The notes under the pieces: model-generated
Told to the model about the DNA's origin: nothing
What the model saw: only the letters and a program-made list of their open reading frames with translations
Database searches by the model: none
Source: Candidatus Magnetocorallium paracelense
GTDB lineage: Bacteria > Nitrospirota > Thermodesulfovibrionia > Thermodesulfovibrionales > Magnetobacteriaceae
Reading direction: 5' to 3'
DNA: 64,000 bases
NCBI GenBank assembly: GCA_029001845.1
Contig: JAREWP010000093.1
Location: 1 to 64,000 of the forward strand
Position numbers and translations under genes: made by a program
Part shown: positions 1-9,799 of the stretch, piece by piece
How positions within the stretch are numbered: position 1 is the first letter of the stretch
Layout of the letters: each line of letters opens with the position of its first letter

Positions 1-1627
1 GATCAGTAAATTTTATGGCATTGGCAAGAAGATTTGATAAGACCTGATTCAAACGTAATGAGTCACCAATCAAAGCAGGCGGCAGTTCAAGAGATGGAAA
101 TATAACAAGCTCGATATCCTTTTCAGCTGCCTGACGTCCGAACATATCGGCCAGTTGATTTAATACTTCGTTGAGCTGAAAATCAGTTGACTCGAGATTT
201 AGTTTACCGGCATCCATTTTTGAAAAATCGAGTATGTCGTTAATGATGCTCAATAGTGATTTGGAAGATATTAGAATTCGTGACAAATATCTCCGTATGT
301 GTAAAGGCGGATCGGCTCTCAGGGCCAGATCCGTCAGACTGTTGACCGCGTTCAAAGGAGTTCGTATTTCATGGCTCATGTTCGCCAAAAACTCACCCTT
401 CGCCATACTGCTCTCCTCCGCCTTGTTTCTGGCTATCATCAACTCATTAGTGCGCTCTTTTATACGTTCCTCCAAAGTATCCCTCGATATAGTTATACTC
501 TGTAACTCTTCAGTCATTTTGTTAAATGAACCGGTCAAGCGCCCTATCTCATCTGCACTTACGACTTCCGCCCTGTGATCCAAATTACCTTTAGATATAA
601 TATTCATGGACTCTACAAGGTTTATGACGCCAACAAGTATTTTCCTGGTAATATAAAAAGTAATAGAGATTAAGACTATTGTAAAAACAATCATAGAGAT
701 GATTAATTGGGTTCGGGAGTCATCTATGCTTTTTCTAACACCCTTTGTCATCACATCTATCTCTCCATACTGATTGTCAATCGCCTTTTTTATGGTAAAT
801 GCAACGTCTTCCTCATACTCTTCCGCTTTCTCCACCATTTCATGTAATTCATCAATATGCGCTAACATGACATCGGATTGTCCAAGCAACTTCTGAATAA
901 TATCTTTAAAGTCGGAGCTAAAGTCGTCAGGCGTCGTTATTTGCTTTATGAGTCTATCTATCTCTCCCCCGGCTTCTACAATCCATTTCATGGAATCTAT
1001 ACGGTTATCAGGTTCATCATCGTCAGTTTCAGGCTCTTGCTCTTCTTCTCCTTCCTGATAAAGCAAAGCATATTCAAGAGTCTCTTGTAATAAAAACAAA
1101 CACTGGTGCAATAGCTTATCCATTACAGGGAAATCTTTTGCAGACAGAAATTCGCTGTTGTTTAAAGCGGCCTCATAGAAATCGACAAGGGATCTTCCTG
1201 TCATCTCAAGCTCTTTATGTATTTCCAGGAACTCTTCCTGTATTTCAGCAGCTTCTTTTAACATAGCGATAAAATTATCTCTATGCGCGTCAAGATCCTT
1301 TTTGATCCCTCTTTCCAGCAAATCATCTTCCGCAACAATATATTCGTTCTGTGTGTTGTTAAACTCAATTATTTCATCGTTAAACTCCTCTATTTCCTCG
1401 TCGCTGCCTGTGTTTATGTAGCTTTGAAGTTCCATAAGCATCTTGTTTAAAGAGAATTGAAGCTCAAGTATGGCTGTAATATCAGGCATGGCGTCATCTT
1501 TCACTTCATGATATGATTTGCTGATTTTTTCTATATTGTATAAAGAAAGCAGGCCCGATACTATAAAGAAAAGTATAAAAAATAAAACATTGAAACCTAA
1601 CTTAAACTTCAAGCTTTTAAAATCCAT
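1..1627 (-). CDS. Sensor histidine kinase with HAMP and HisKA domains, C-terminus cut by window edge
   Basis: A reverse-strand frame of 542 codons is open from an ATG at 1627 to the window edge. A strong AAAGGAG ribosome site lies just upstream. The product begins with a membrane helix (FNVLFFILFFIVSGL) and continues with a long acidic helical sensor region of about 280 residues that looks like a four-helix-bundle ligand domain. A second membrane helix (ISMIVFTIVLISITFYI) is followed by HAMP, a short coiled coil and HisKA with the phospho-accepting His in [10 protein letters not shown]. The start of the ATPase domain (N-box LLANAIKF) is the last thing seen. It is a membrane sensor kinase. Whether receiver domains follow, as is common for this HisKA subtype, cannot be seen. 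The signal is unknown. Confidence 0.93.
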   Translation of the reverse strand, partial: MDFKSLKFKLGFNVLFFILFFIVSGLLSLYNIEKISKSYHEVKDDAMPDITAILELQFSLNKMLMELQSYINTGSDEEIEEFNDEIIEFNNTQNEYIVAEDDLLERGIKKDLDAHRDNFIAMLKEAAEIQEEFLEIHKELEMTGRSLVDFYEAALNNSEFLSAKDFPVMDKLLHQCLFLLQETLEYALLYQEGEEEQEPETDDDEPDNRIDSMKWIVEAGGEIDRLIKQITTPDDFSSDFKDIIQKLLGQSDVMLAHIDELHEMVEKAEEYEEDVAFTIKKAIDNQYGEIDVMTKGVRKSIDDSRTQLIISMIVFTIVLISITFYITRKILVGVINLVESMNIISKGNLDHRAEVVSADEIGRLTGSFNKMTEELQSITISRDTLEERIKERTNELMIARNKAEESSMAKGEFLANMSHEIRTPLNAVNSLTDLALRADPPLHIRRYLSRILISSKSLLSIINDILDFSKMDAGKLNLESTDFQLNEVLNQLADMFGRQAAEKDIELVIFPSLELPPALIGDSLRLNQVLSNLLANAIKFTD

Positions 1628-1690
1628 GAATAGTCTCCTTTATGCATTCTCCGGTTAAACAGAGGTTGTATAGTTGTTCATTATCTCATC

Positions 1691-1730
1691 GTAACTACTC
1701 AGTTATTCAGTCTATACACCTTGTAGTTAC
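1691..1730. repeat. Dispersed intergenic repeat with hairpin, copy 1
   Basis: GTAACTAC at 1691-1698 and GTAGTTAC at 1723-1730 can pair. The segment between them carries CAGTCTATACACC, which recurs at several other intergenic sites here (near 3690, 5940, 31860 and, inverted, 29400). It is a small dispersed palindromic repeat just upstream of the kinase gene. Its function is unknown; a promoter-proximal or transcript-end role is possible. Confidence 0.55.
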
Positions 1731-1831
1731 AAAATATCAAAATAAATAATAATGATCAATTCATTAGAGATGAATATGGTACTGCTCAAACTGCCAAGTT
1801 TCCGCCTTTTGTAACCTCCCTGCCTGAATCT

Positions 1832-2539
1832 TCATTTGTCGATGTCTCCTTTATCCTGAGTCTGATTTAACAGATACTCTTTGAGAAGTTCATAATCGCA
1901 CTCTTCCATATCAGTAAACTTAATGCCCATACCGGGAGGTTTACCCTTCGATTCAGGCCCCTTTTTTCTGGCCCAAACAACCTCGCAGTTAACCCTGACA
2001 GGCTTTGCAAGATCGGGAAGGTTCAGCTTCATGGAAAATCTGTGTCCCGGATTCAAGGGATCGTCCAGCATTATAAAAAATCCCCATGTACTTATATTTC
2101 CGATATACGCTTTCACCAGTTTTTCTTTAAATCTGAATGTAACGGGAAGCATTACTTTGACTCTTTTAGATTGTCTGGTTGTAAAGCTGTTTGCCTTGCC
2201 TGTCATTCTCTTAACTCTGTGAGCGAGAGAAATCAAAATATGTCTGAAGTCTTTTGAGAGCTTCATAAATTCGCTGTCGAGAAATTCACGATCTATTATT
2301 CCCACTGTCACAGCACCAACGGCTCTCGCTGTAGCTATTCTTCCCATGTCGGCAATGAATCCGGTTTCTCCGAAGATTTCTCCGGGCTTAAGAGTCTCAA
2401 TTATACATTCCTTTCCGTCAAGCTTTTTTGATATCTCTACGACACCCGTTTCCAACACATATATAAGGTCTCCAGAGCTTCCTTCTTCAAAGATAATCCG
2501 ACCGCTATCGTAGTTTTCTTTACCAATAATATGTAGCAT
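1832..2539 (-). CDS. Cyclic-nucleotide-binding domain fused to PilZ domain
   Basis: This 235-residue soluble protein has an N-terminal cNMP-binding/Crp-like beta-roll (about 10-115, with the GEIFGETGFIAD phosphate-binding-cassette-like stretch). A C-terminal PilZ domain (about 120-225) has the R-x-x-x-R element in RQSKRVK and the N-x-S-x-x-G motif in NISTWG, the residues that bind c-di-GMP. There is no DNA-binding domain, so it is probably a dual nucleotide receptor that acts by protein contact. It lies downstream of and in the same direction as the membrane kinase, and close to other PilZ and GGDEF proteins, which points to c-di-GMP-linked behaviour such as motility, adhesion or envelope control. 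The output partner is not visible. Confidence 0.85.
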   Translation of the reverse strand: MLHIIGKENYDSGRIIFEEGSSGDLIYVLETGVVEISKKLDGKECIIETLKPGEIFGETGFIADMGRIATARAVGAVTVGIIDREFLDSEFMKLSKDFRHILISLAHRVKRMTGKANSFTTRQSKRVKVMLPVTFRFKEKLVKAYIGNISTWGFFIMLDDPLNPGHRFSMKLNLPDLAKPVRVNCEVVWARKKGPESKGKPPGMGIKFTDMEECDYELLKEYLLNQTQDKGDIDK

Positions 2540-2579
2540 AAAATATGAGTGATTGAAGCTGCATTAAAGCTGTGTATCT

Positions 2580-2751
2580 GTTCACAGTGATCTGAGGTCA
2601 GAGGTCAGTATAAAGACATAAAGTGTTTTAATACTTATATCACAAAGCATAATAAACAACATCCGGTTAATAAAAAGTAAAGAAGAGCTTATGCTACGAA
2701 TATTTGAGAAAATCTTTTAAAACAGACCTCCGATCCCTGACCTCTGTGAAC
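2580..2751. repeat. Imperfect inverted repeat enclosing about 170 bp
   Basis: GTTCACAG followed by GAGGTCAGAGGTCAG near 2580-2608 is matched in inverse orientation by GACCTCCGATCCCTGACC and CTCTGTGAAC at 2725-2751. The enclosed DNA is AT-rich with no plausible gene. It looks like a decayed MITE or REP-type element. The rest of the gap 2540-3059 shows nothing codable. Confidence 0.45.
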
Positions 2752-3059
2752 GGTTACAAAGTTGTATAGGGAAAAATTCGTTCATTCACATACATTCATG
2801 CTTGCGATATAGAAGAGTTTAGTATATATTTTTAAAACGAAATACATCAAATCCAATAACTTCTCATTCATTCTTTTTTATTTGATACTTTGAAAACAAG
2901 TAAATTTATGATATATTAATTAAAGAGTAATCGGTAGTTATGCAAACAGAGGAATTATTAAAAATTGACAGATGACTTCCTTCCGGGAGTGAAGTAGTGT
3001 TTCCAGCGTGAGGCAGGCGATTCTGCTGCTGGGATTTTAGACCATCCGTTCTCTCGCCC

Positions 3060-3299
3060 TTGAAGTTACTATTTACGATCAGTTTGTATTGTATAGCAGA
3101 CACTCCAAATTTGATCATCTGTTTTACTGGAGGCACTGTTTATCAGAGGATGATTGGTTCATTGCATTGCCCTGCACTTCCAGGTTGTGTTTCTCAAGGA
3201 AAAAACGAACAAGAGACAATAGAAAATATAAAAGAGTCTATTATTGCCTGGCTTTGGGCAGAGGATCAAAAAGCTATATCGGTATATGGATTAATATAA
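3060..3299 (+). pseudogene. HicB-family antitoxin relic, frameshifted
   Basis: One frame gives SEDDWFIALPC and the next gives HCPALPGCVSQGKNEQ followed by ENIKESIIAWLW. Joined, these recreate the conserved HicB-like sequence 'DGWFIAHCPALPGCVSQG...EALENIKEAI'. The junction near 3165 needs a 2-base deletion inside GCA(CA)TTGCCC. The usual N-terminal start is not recognisable and no HicA toxin lies nearby. This is a dead antitoxin fragment; the family assignment is from motif recognition only. Confidence 0.6.
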
Positions 3300-3366
3300 T
3301 TCGCTTTCAAAATATTTTATTATAACCTGAAACAGCGCAGATATAAAAGAGATCAGACCTCAGTAA

Positions 3367-3411
3367 ATGATCAAGCCTGGTGTCATTGGAATGATGCATT
3401 ACATCCGCTTT
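3367..3411 (-). pseudogene. 45-bp fragment matching the large unknown gene at 12113-14398
   Basis: The stretch GATCAAGCCTGGTGTCATTG followed by GAATGATGCATTACATCCGC matches 13589-13631 (GATCGAGCCTGGCGTCATTG, then GAATGATACATTACGTCCGC) with only a few differences. At 13.6 kb it encodes the SNDARLDRF part of the 761-residue protein. Here it stands alone with no flanking homology, so it is probably the last trace of a second, lost copy. Confidence 0.55.
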
Positions 3412-3420
3412 AATTTAAAT

Positions 3421-3451
3421 TTTTTTTGTAGGTAATTTACCTACAAAAAAA
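3421..3451. repeat. Perfect 15-bp-arm palindrome with one-base centre
   Basis: TTTTTTTGTAGGTAA (3421-3435) and TTACCTACAAAAAAA (3437-3451) are exact inverse complements around a single T. A third half-site, TTTACCTACA, follows at about 3469. With no room for an RNA loop it is more like a protein-binding palindrome than a classical terminator, although the flanking T and A tracts would also suit a bidirectional terminator. It lies about 330 bp upstream of the kinase gene at 3781. Confidence 0.5.
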
Positions 3452-3680
3452 TCAGCATTTTACCTACATATTTTTCTTGATTACTTCTGTTATAATCCTC
3501 ACACCTAATATATTTCCTCCAGAACGGCAACAGAGTCCTTTTTTGTGTGTTTTTCTATTCAATGGCATGAGGTAATTAGTCTGAAGACGGAAGGCTGAAG
3601 CAAAAAATCAAATGACTTGGATATGTTAGCCAATAAAAAAGATTTAAGTTTTATTGGTAATGCATGTCTTTCCTATTAGT

Positions 3681-3715
3681 CTTCACCCTTTAGTCTATAC
3701 ATCTAAGTAGTTGCG
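3681..3715. repeat. Dispersed intergenic repeat, copy 2
   Basis: TTTAGTCTATACATCTAAGT followed by AGTTGCG is a diverged copy of the CAGTCTATACACCTGAGTAG family seen near 1710, 5945, 29410 and 31870. It lies directly upstream of the PilZ-GAF histidine kinase. Confidence 0.45.
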
Positions 3716-3780
3716 AAAAATCTACAACAACCATTAGAGAAACAAAATCCTTCTAATTTTTTTGGAACATATAAAAGCAA

Positions 3781-5790
3781 ATGTTGGATAATCTATTCGG
3801 TAAGGACATCGAGAAAACAAACGACAATTGTGCTTTTACCATAGACACGACCATTAAACTTCAGATCGAGAACGAAAAAATAGAATATCAAGGCATGATT
3901 GTCGGCTTGAAACATAACATATATTTAATAGTAAAAATAAGCGACAATGAAATGAAACAGACTCTGTCCAAAAATGATCCGCTTTTAGCTGAATTCTTTT
4001 ATAAAGGAGTGATTTATACCTTCACATCCAGTGTCATGCAAATAATAACAGCACCGGAGGAATTGATTTTTATAGATTATCCCAATGTTATCGAAGAGCG
4101 TAATATACGTAACTATAAACGAGTCGAATGTGTTTTACCTGTTGAAGTCGGCTATAAGGCCGAATTATTTGAAGGAATTATTGTCAACTTAAGTATAGGC
4201 GGATGCAGTCTTATTCTGAAAAATACCGATATCGCCATATCAAGCATGATAAAGCACACGACCGTTGACTACCGATTACATGATGGCATGCAGTTGTATT
4301 TAAGACTACCCGGAATTCAGAGAGAAATAATAATGAATTGCCTAATAAGAAATGTTGTAAAGAACGCACAGGAAACATATATCGGCCTGGAAATTGCGGC
4401 ATATTCCAAAGACGGGAAAAGACAGTTGAGCGATTATATAATGTTCGAGGAAAGAATAGAACAGAGCGTTTACTTTCAGACAGTAATAAATTCAATCCTA
4501 AAAATTTCCATGGAACAAATATCATTAAAAGAACAACTCGATAAAATACTGTTTTTGATTGCAACGACTCCGAGGCTTTCGATCCAGTCCAAATGTTCCA
4601 TATATATAGTAGAAGATGACCCGAATACACTCGTTATCGGCTCGCAGCGGGGCTATTCGAAAGAAATTCTTGAGACTTGCTCGACGGTTCCCTTTGGCAG
4701 ATGCCTTTGCGGCAAGGCAGCATCTAAAAGAGAAATAGTGTTTTCAGATTCCATAGACCATCATCATACTATAAAATATGAAGGTATGCAGGCGCACGGA
4801 CACTACTGCATCCCTATTATTTCACATGGCAGGAGTATTGGCGTAATTAATATCTATATAAAAGACGGAGAAGAAAGAAACAGACACATTGAGGATTTTC
4901 TTTCCTCTATCGCCTTTACTCTTGCAGGCATGATCGAAAGGAAACAGTCTGAGGAGAAACAAGCTTATTTATTGAAAGAATTGCAAGCCAGTCAGGAGCA
5001 AACATTACAATCGTCAAAGATGGCCGCCCTGGGTCAGTTAGCGGCCGGAATTGCGCATGAAATAAATAATCCGGTTGGCTTTATAAACCAAAATATCAAG
5101 AATTTAGGGAAGTTTTCGGAAAAGCTGACCACGTTAATAGATTTATATGATAAAGCAGAAAAATCGAATAAGCAAAAAGCTGAATTTGCATCCTATAAGA
5201 GAGAAATTAACTATGAATATATAAAAACCAGAACCAAAGACATGGTAGAACGGTCCTGCGCCGGTATTGACAGGATAAAAAAGATCATACTCGATCTGAA
5301 AACATATTCTAACCTCGATGCATCGGAGGTTGGTGATTTGGATATTAATAAATCCTTGGATGTAATACTGGAATTATTGCATCATGAGATAAAAAACAAA
5401 ATAAGTGTATTGAAGGAGTACAATGTACTTCCCCTTGTAACCTGTTATGCCGGTAAACTGAACCAGGTGTTTATGAATGTATTGATTAATGCTACTCAAG
5501 CAATTGAAAGAGAAGGAACAATAACAATAAGAACAGGAAGAGAAGAGGAATATGTAAAAGTGGATATATGTGATACAGGTACAGGTGTTCCAAACGTTAT
5601 TAAAGAGAAAATATTTGATCCTTTTTTTACAACAAAACCGGTTGGTCAGGGAGCCGGTTTGGGATTATCCGTCAGCTATAGTATTATTAAACAGCATGAA
5701 GGGGAGATTAGTTTTCAGAGCAACGAAGGCGCCGGATCAACCTTTACAATTAAAATTCCCTTAATACCACACTGTCTGTTGAGTAACTGA
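3781..5790 (+). CDS. PilZ-GAF sensor histidine kinase
   Basis: This 669-residue soluble kinase starts with a YcgR-N-like beta domain (about 20-100) followed by a PilZ domain. The c-di-GMP-binding R-x-x-x-R lies in RNYKRVE (Arg110 onward), and NLSIGG supplies the N-x-S-x-x-G motif. A GAF domain (about 235-390) and a short coiled coil lead into HisKA with His426 in AAGIAHEINNP. HATPase_c follows with the N-box NVLINATQA, then DTGTGVP and GAGLGLS. There are no membrane helices and no receiver, so it should pass phosphate to a separate response regulator. A PilZ domain at the front of a kinase suggests that c-di-GMP gates a phosphorelay. It is monocistronic, with about 490 bp of non-coding DNA downstream. 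Confidence 0.9.
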   Translation: MLDNLFGKDIEKTNDNCAFTIDTTIKLQIENEKIEYQGMIVGLKHNIYLIVKISDNEMKQTLSKNDPLLAEFFYKGVIYTFTSSVMQIITAPEELIFIDYPNVIEERNIRNYKRVECVLPVEVGYKAELFEGIIVNLSIGGCSLILKNTDIAISSMIKHTTVDYRLHDGMQLYLRLPGIQREIIMNCLIRNVVKNAQETYIGLEIAAYSKDGKRQLSDYIMFEERIEQSVYFQTVINSILKISMEQISLKEQLDKILFLIATTPRLSIQSKCSIYIVEDDPNTLVIGSQRGYSKEILETCSTVPFGRCLCGKAASKREIVFSDSIDHHHTIKYEGMQAHGHYCIPIISHGRSIGVINIYIKDGEERNRHIEDFLSSIAFTLAGMIERKQSEEKQAYLLKELQASQEQTLQSSKMAALGQLAAGIAHEINNPVGFINQNIKNLGKFSEKLTTLIDLYDKAEKSNKQKAEFASYKREINYEYIKTRTKDMVERSCAGIDRIKKIILDLKTYSNLDASEVGDLDINKSLDVILELLHHEIKNKISVLKEYNVLPLVTCYAGKLNQVFMNVLINATQAIEREGTITIRTGREEEYVKVDICDTGTGVPNVIKEKIFDPFFTTKPVGQGAGLGLSVSYSIIKQHEGEISFQSNEGAGSTFTIKIPLIPHCLLSN

Positions 5791-6283
5791 AGAGCCCGCA
5801 GGATAGTCATTTAAATGTAGCATACGGTATCCCAAGTATGTCTGTTTTACAACACAAAAAGATCGATTCATATAATTAATCTCTTCTATGATTTATTAAC
5901 ACAGAAAAAAACTGTCTTTACTTACCGTCCCTCAGCCTTCAGTCTATCTACTGAGTAGTTACGAACTACATAACTATTCAGCACTTAGTCTTTTGACAGA
6001 ATTACGGAATAAAACAAGTTTTTGTCTTGTTGATTCAAAATACCCGCCCTCTTTGTATTGTTAATTTTTCTTTACTCCGAAAACAGACTGCAATGCATTG
6101 AATAGAGCTGCTTAAAAATGTTTTAATCTTACTATTAATCTTAATTAAAAATCGTTTTCTACTATGAGCATGATTAAGAGTTTAAAATATATCTGCTGCA
6201 ACCCGAGGGGGCTTAAGCGTTGATCCACAGGTTCTGTCTATATAATTACTTAATTTTTAATCATTTGCACTTGATGTATAAAT
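5791..6283. other. Intergenic gap with one dispersed repeat copy
   Basis: No gene is supported in these 493 bases. CAGCCTTCAGTCTATCTACT followed by GAGTAGTTACG at 5933-5963 is copy 3 of the dispersed intergenic repeat. The remainder is AT-rich leader for the hybrid kinase. A GAGGGGG stretch near 6206 is too far from the ATG at 6284 to be its ribosome site. Confidence 0.5.
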
Positions 6284-9200
6284 ATGGACATGTACAATTT
6301 TCATAATTTCACTCTCCAGGAAATGACTCGATGCGGACGGGAGATTGAACAGCTCTGTAAAGGATCTGCCAATCTGGAGGAGGCTTCCACTAGAATTTCC
6401 CGCTTTTTCTTCAATCATTTTTTAGATCCCATATCAGGGGAAACCTCTTGTGTTCTATCCCGTTGCTTCTGTGTCCGGGAATATGAGACGCTCCAGGGCG
6501 CTGTTCGGGAGGCGGCGGATATGATGGGGGATGACGCTGCTTTTTCTCCTTCTACGAAGTTCCTCACCCTGATGGGAACAACCGGTTTGGAACCACAATG
6601 GTGCGATTGGAAAGATTCTCAAGGGCACAAAGCGATTCCCCTGGCAAGTGAAGAGTTTGTTGCCGGTATTCCGATGATTTCCGAATTGATACGTCAGTTC
6701 GGATTTGAAATCTCCCGGCTTGTCTCTCCTCAGCCTGACACTTTCCTGACTATCGAGGAAAACCCCTTCAGTGTTTTTTTTATTAAGGAGGCACAGGGCA
6801 GCCCCTATATCCCGGCTCAGGATCATTTTGTCATACCCTATGGCGTTCAGTCGGTTCTTGGTTTTGGCAGCATGCTTCCCACCGGTAATATTTTCATTAC
6901 ACTCCTTTTTTCTCGCACAGCGATTCCTCCTGAAACCGCCCGATTGTTCAATAATATCGCATTGAGCATCAAACTTGCGATCATTCCTTTCATTTCGGAA
7001 CGTCACTTGATTACGGAAATCAGAGAGACCTATCTCTCCCGCTTCCCTAATGACACAATCATGAATCTGGAGGCCAGGATTGCAACTTCCTGGAAATTAT
7101 TGGATATTTACAGAGAAACTTCAATCGACCAGGCGAATGAATACGCCGATTTATTGAGTTACGCCCAAAGAGTACTCCAATCTATTGACGATTTGATAGT
7201 TGTCTGTCGTAACGGGAAGATTGAACAGGTCAATCATCCCGGATGGCTCGGATATACAGAGAACGATTTATTGAATCGACCTATTACCGAGGTGTTTCAT
7301 GAGGCTGATCAAAACCTGTTTATCCCATCAAGGCTTGAAGAGTTTGAACAATTCGGTATCATCAAGGCAGTAGAAACCACATTGGTCGGAAAATCGGGAG
7401 AAATGCTTCCTGTCTTGGCCTCTGCATCCATGGTGGATAGTCAAAACGGACAAAGTCTCTTCGTTTTCAAGGATATCAGTGAATTTAAGAAAACTCAGGA
7501 AGAGCTTATGGAGAAGAAATCCCAACTTCGAGCCGCCGAATTGACAAATAAAACAAAAAGCGCATTTCTGGCCAATATGAGTCATGAAATTCGTACTCCA
7601 ATGAACGCTATTATCGGACTGAGCCAACTGGTGCTTCAAACTGACATGACTGCCAAACAGCGGGACTATCTGTCCAAAATTCTTGATTCGGCGGACTCTT
7701 TATTGGGAATTATTAATGACATTCTTGATATTTCAAAGATCGAAGCGGACAAACTGGAAATAGAGCAGGTCGAGTTCAACCTGGAAACGATTTTCGATCA
7801 ACTGATCACCATTGCGCAACCCAAAGCGGATAAAAAGAGACTGGAACTACTCTTTTCCTTACATCCCGGCGTACCTGACAGATTAATCGGGGATCCTCTT
7901 CGTTTAAGGCAAATATTGACAAACCTGCTGAGTAATGCCGTTAAATTTACGGAACAAGGCGAAATCATTATCTCAGTTGAACCATTAAAAAAAGATGATA
8001 AACGGATTTTGCTGAAATTTTCCGTCCGGGATACCGGCATTGGCATAGATGACACGCAGGCAGCCAGGTTGTTTGAGTCTTTCACCCAAGCCGATTTATC
8101 TACGACTCGAGAATATGGCGGCACCGGACTGGGCCTGACTATCTGCCGGAGGCTGGTTTCTATGATGAATGGTAAAATCTGGGTTTCCAGTACGCCAGGT
8201 AAAGGAAGCCTTTTTTCTTTCACAGTTGATTTGGGATATTTACAATCCGACAATTACAGGCGAGTTTCTCTGGAAGGATTAAAAGGATTACGAGTTCTTG
8301 TTGTAGACGACAACGCCACAGCAAGGGAGATACTGACACAAACCATGGAATCATTCCTTTTTAAAGTTGAATCAGTTGCCTCCGGTAAAGAGGCTTTACA
8401 TATTATGACTTCTTCACAACACCACTTTGATCTGGTTTTGATGGATTGGAAGATGCCGGAAATGGATGGACTGGAAACTTCGCGTCGAATAAAAAAGGGA
8501 GATATCCTTGACAAGCCCCCGGTGATCATCATGGTCACGGCCCATGACAGAGAGGAAGTTCTCCAACAGTCGGAAAAAATCGGTTTAGAAGGACTGGTTC
8601 TCAAACCGACAAGTCCTTCAGTTCTGGCAGATGCCATCACGACTGCATTCCATGTAAGCCGGCCGGCTGAAACCAGACCGGAACCACGGATTCCTTTAGC
8701 CGGGAATAGTGAAGCGCAACGCATTCTCGGCGCCAGGGTCCTGGTAGTCGAGGACAACTCCATCAACCGACAGGTAGCGGGAGAACTGTTAACCGGTTAC
8801 GGGCTTCAGGTCTTTTACGCCAACGACGGTTTTGAGGCGATTGAATTCCTGGAAAAAGAGCAAGTAGATCTGGTGTTGATGGATATTCAAATGCCCCATC
8901 TGGACGGTTATGCCGCCACCCGCCGGATCCGGGAACAGAAACGTTTTATCAATTTACCGATTGTCGCCATGACAGCCCATGCCATGACCGGTGATCGTGA
9001 AAAATGTCTTGCAGCAGGCATGAACGATCATGTGAGCAAACCGATTGACCGGGGACAGCTTTATTCGTCATTGGTAAAATGGATACCGCCTCGTAATGAA
9101 ATTGAGCAAAAAGAGACTCCTGACAACATTGAAAACACAGAAGCAACCATCCCAACGCTCCCGGGTATTGATACCGCTTCGGCCATGCAACGTCTCAATG

Positions 9201-9799
9201 GTAATCTTAAGTTATTCACTTCTCTACTATATGAGTTTCAACGAGACTATGGGGAAGCTGCCCGTCAAATTCATTTTCTTCAAAAGGGTAAAAGAAAAGA
9301 TGATTTGGAAAGAGCTGTGGCTCTCGCCCATACGATTAAAGGAATCGCCGGAAACATCTCTGCAATGCGCTTGTTCAACGCAGCATTGAGCCTGGAGGTG
9401 GAATTGAAAAAAGGCTCTCCCCCTGCATCAGAGAGGCTGGATGAATTCGAAACCGCCCTGGATGAAGTGACGGTTTCAGTCACAATAATGAAAGAGTTTG
9501 AAAAATCAAAGGCTGAACCTGATAGTAATAACGCAGCAGTAGGGATGGCGACTCCTATAGTCAAGGAGAAAATCGTTCCTTTTATAAAGGAGTTGTCACA
9601 ACGAATCAAGGGCAGAGAATTCAAAAGCCAACAAACCCTTAATAATCTCAAACCACTACTGGCAGGCGCAGCCATGGAGGTGAGTGAAGAGTTGAAAAGT
9701 CTGGAAGACAGTATCGATCGAATAGATTTTAAAGGTGCGCAACACTCATTATCAATAATTGTAAAGGCACTGGGGATCGATTCTGAGGACCTGGTGTAA
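6284..9799 (+). CDS. Hybrid sensor kinase: PAS-HisKA-HATPase-REC-REC-HPt
   Basis: This 1171-residue cytoplasmic hybrid kinase has an N-terminal region of about 290 residues that I do not recognise. It continues with a PAS domain (about 295-405), HisKA with His434 in [14 protein letters not shown], and HATPase ([21 protein letters not shown]). Two receivers follow, with acceptor Asp721 ([13 protein letters not shown]) and Asp867 ([13 protein letters not shown]), and then an HPt domain with His1016 in [10 protein letters not shown]. This is a complete internal phosphorelay (BarA/TorS-like layout), but with no membrane helix or HAMP. Its stop codon overlaps the start of the diguanylate cyclase, so the two are translationally coupled, which suggests the relay controls c-di-GMP synthesis. 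Confidence 0.93.
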   Translation: MDMYNFHNFTLQEMTRCGREIEQLCKGSANLEEASTRISRFFFNHFLDPISGETSCVLSRCFCVREYETLQGAVREAADMMGDDAAFSPSTKFLTLMGTTGLEPQWCDWKDSQGHKAIPLASEEFVAGIPMISELIRQFGFEISRLVSPQPDTFLTIEENPFSVFFIKEAQGSPYIPAQDHFVIPYGVQSVLGFGSMLPTGNIFITLLFSRTAIPPETARLFNNIALSIKLAIIPFISERHLITEIRETYLSRFPNDTIMNLEARIATSWKLLDIYRETSIDQANEYADLLSYAQRVLQSIDDLIVVCRNGKIEQVNHPGWLGYTENDLLNRPITEVFHEADQNLFIPSRLEEFEQFGIIKAVETTLVGKSGEMLPVLASASMVDSQNGQSLFVFKDISEFKKTQEELMEKKSQLRAAELTNKTKSAFLANMSHEIRTPMNAIIGLSQLVLQTDMTAKQRDYLSKILDSADSLLGIINDILDISKIEADKLEIEQVEFNLETIFDQLITIAQPKADKKRLELLFSLHPGVPDRLIGDPLRLRQILTNLLSNAVKFTEQGEIIISVEPLKKDDKRILLKFSVRDTGIGIDDTQAARLFESFTQADLSTTREYGGTGLGLTICRRLVSMMNGKIWVSSTPGKGSLFSFTVDLGYLQSDNYRRVSLEGLKGLRVLVVDDNATAREILTQTMESFLFKVESVASGKEALHIMTSSQHHFDLVLMDWKMPEMDGLETSRRIKKGDILDKPPVIIMVTAHDREEVLQQSEKIGLEGLVLKPTSPSVLADAITTAFHVSRPAETRPEPRIPLAGNSEAQRILGARVLVVEDNSINRQVAGELLTGYGLQVFYANDGFEAIEFLEKEQVDLVLMDIQMPHLDGYAATRRIREQKRFINLPIVAMTAHAMTGDREKCLAAGMNDHVSKPIDRGQLYSSLVKWIPPRNEIEQKETPDNIENTEATIPTLPGIDTASAMQRLNGNLKLFTSLLYEFQRDYGEAARQIHFLQKGKRKDDLERAVALAHTIKGIAGNISAMRLFNAALSLEVELKKGSPPASERLDEFETALDEVTVSVTIMKEFEKSKAEPDSNNAAVGMATPIVKEKIVPFIKELSQRIKGREFKSQQTLNNLKPLLAGAAMEVSEELKSLEDSIDRIDFKGAQHSLSIIVKALGIDSEDLV

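Noticed and set aside
234-578. Forward open frame of 114 codons at the window start
   Set aside because: It is antisense to the HAMP/HisKA part of the histidine kinase, whose domains are clear on the reverse strand.
7798-8766. Reverse frames opposite the hybrid kinase
   Set aside because: They are shadows of the HATPase and receiver coding sequence, with low-complexity translation.
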